Below, in pieces: positions 5,863 through 6,239 of a stretch of DNA of 6,239 bases. The notes under the pieces were generated by a model. That model saw only the letters and a list, made by a program, of their open reading frames with translations. It did not search any database and was not told the DNA's origin. Position 1 is the stretch's first letter, and every line of letters starts with the position of its first letter. A program made the position numbers and the translations under genes. Source of the DNA: Chloroflexota bacterium (GTDB taxonomy: Bacteria; Chloroflexota; Anaerolineae; SpSt-600); assembly GCA_011041825.1 (NCBI GenBank), contig DRAO01000378.1, forward strand, positions 1-6,239, given 5' to 3'.

Positions 5863-6084
5863 CTATTCCCTTAGCATTTGGGTGCCACAATTGGGGCATC
5901 GGAGTTGGTAACAGGGAACGCCTGCCTGATGGGGAACACGATGCCCACAGCTAGGGCACACGCAGAATCCACCGGGGCCAGCGGCTTTCGAGCCACCCAT
6001 ACGGCCCATCCGGCCCCCGCCTCGTCCTCCTCTACGGCCCATCCCCATACCACGTCCTCCACCTCTGCCAAATCCCCTAAACAT
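5863..6084 (-). CDS. Small Gly/Arg/Met-rich zinc-ribbon protein
   Basis: The 73-residue protein has a low-complexity first half (about residues 3-31: Gly, Arg and Met, no acidic residues) and a compact cysteine-rich half. Cys41, Cys43, Cys46 (CVCPSCGHRVPH), Cys58, Cys63 and Cys66 (CPNCG) give two CxxC knuckles plus two extra cysteines, fitting a zinc ribbon or rubredoxin-like metal site. The second half resembles small peptides that, to my recollection, sit beside dinitrogenase-cofactor (NifX/NifB-type) or Mrp-type genes in anaerobes; no database check was possible. The basic Gly-rich tail could bind nucleic acid or membrane, or be a metal-binding segment. ATG 6084 is preceded by an ideal SD, so strong translation is expected. 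It heads the minus-strand block, 4 nt before the MBL gene. Confidence 0.8.
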   Translation of the reverse strand: MFRGFGRGGGRGMGMGRRGGRGGGRMGRMGGSKAAGPGGFCVCPSCGHRVPHQAGVPCYQLRCPNCGTQMLRE

Positions 6085-6090
6085 CGCTAA

Positions 6091-6100
6091 TCACCTCCTT
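6091..6100 (-). promoter_or_regulatory. Full-length Shine-Dalgarno sequence of the zinc-ribbon gene
   Basis: AAGGAGGTGA on the minus strand is a 10-of-10 anti-16S match placed just before ATG 6084. It is much stronger than the sites of the other genes here and suggests high expression of the small protein. Confidence 0.85.
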
Positions 6101-6173
6101 GAAATTTAATAAGGATTCTAGCTACCTGACACTTTTGACTTGCTCCCCTGAAGCAGATTTACGCAGCCCACCC
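6101..6173. other. Leader/promoter region of the minus-strand block, no clear promoter
   Basis: This stretch is AT-rich next to the SD and then turns GC-rich. On the minus strand TAGAAT (6115-6120) could be a -10, but no fitting -35 lies 16-18 nt upstream. No open reading frame of useful length is present. Confidence 0.35.
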
Positions 6174-6239
6174 GCCGGGCGATGAATCACCCGGCTGAGA
6201 AGCCTTAAAGCCGGTTGAAAACCGGCTGAGGGTTAGCGG
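6174..6239. repeat. Tandem palindromes of a REP-like element (cut by the window edge)
   Basis: Two hairpins follow each other. The first is GCCGGG (6174-6179)...CCCGGC (6190-6195), with an inner GA/TC pairing and a TGAA loop. The second is a perfect AGCCGGTT (6209-6216)-GAA-AACCGGCT (6220-6227). Both are followed by the same CCGGCTGAG ending (6191-6199 and 6222-6230), 31 nt apart. This layout resembles REP/BIME-type intergenic repeats, which are often mobilised by RAYT transposases. No transposase is in the window. Read on the minus strand, the second hairpin is followed by only a short T-run, so terminator activity is a weak alternative. Confidence 0.6.

Noticed and set aside
6131..6160. TTGACT on the plus strand, considered as a promoter or an insertion-sequence end
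   Set aside because: No -10 fits at 17 nt (TTTACG) and no matching inverted partner was found in the window.

Overview
The window reads as part of a bacterial chromosome, most likely from a Chloroflexota member (Anaerolineae-like) or a similar thermophilic or anaerobic lineage. This is an inference from gene style, not a proven assignment. The clues are lipoproteins with Pro/Thr-rich stalks, a large Asp-box (BNR) propeller lipoprotein, an HIT protein starting MKRLWSPWRM, a winged-helix/AAA ATPase directly upstream of it, frequent ATA and AGG codons, and palindromic REP-like repeats. No plasmid, phage or CRISPR signature was seen.

Layout. Bases 1-147 (minus) hold the first 49 codons of a sulfotransferase gene that runs off the left edge. 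Bases 148-342 form a divergent promoter region with one good sigma70-type promoter facing each way. Bases 343-2196 (plus) hold a two-gene unit: a winged-helix + AAA ATPase, then an HIT-family nucleotide phosphorylase/hydrolase. A possible 43-codon ORF starts at the ATPase stop codon and overlaps the HIT start. This unit converges, with a 9-base gap, on a minus-strand block that fills 2206-6084. In transcription order (right to left) that block is: a Gly/Arg/Met-rich zinc-ribbon peptide, a lipid-anchored metallo-beta-lactamase-fold (MBL) hydrolase of the COG1237 type, a 16-bp stem-loop, a COG0731-type radical SAM protein, and a 612-residue Asp-box propeller lipoprotein. Gaps are 4 nt (peptide to MBL), 75 nt containing the stem-loop (MBL to radical SAM), and 5 nt (radical SAM to propeller), so this looks like one operon or two consecutive ones. 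Bases 6101-6239 are non-coding and end in tandem palindromes of a REP-like element.

How the genes may work together. The two plus-strand genes look like housekeeping functions: an ATPase of unknown client and Ap4A-type nucleotide turnover. The minus-strand block combines an Fe-S radical enzyme, a metal-binding ribbon peptide, an MBL enzyme exported to the cell surface and a surface propeller. Relatives of the ribbon peptide and of COG1237 MBL proteins occur, to my recollection, near NifX/Mrp-type metal-cofactor genes in anaerobes. No substrate can be read from sequence, so a shared pathway is a hypothesis only. I see no clear evidence of a wholly new system. The minus-strand cassette is the best candidate for one.
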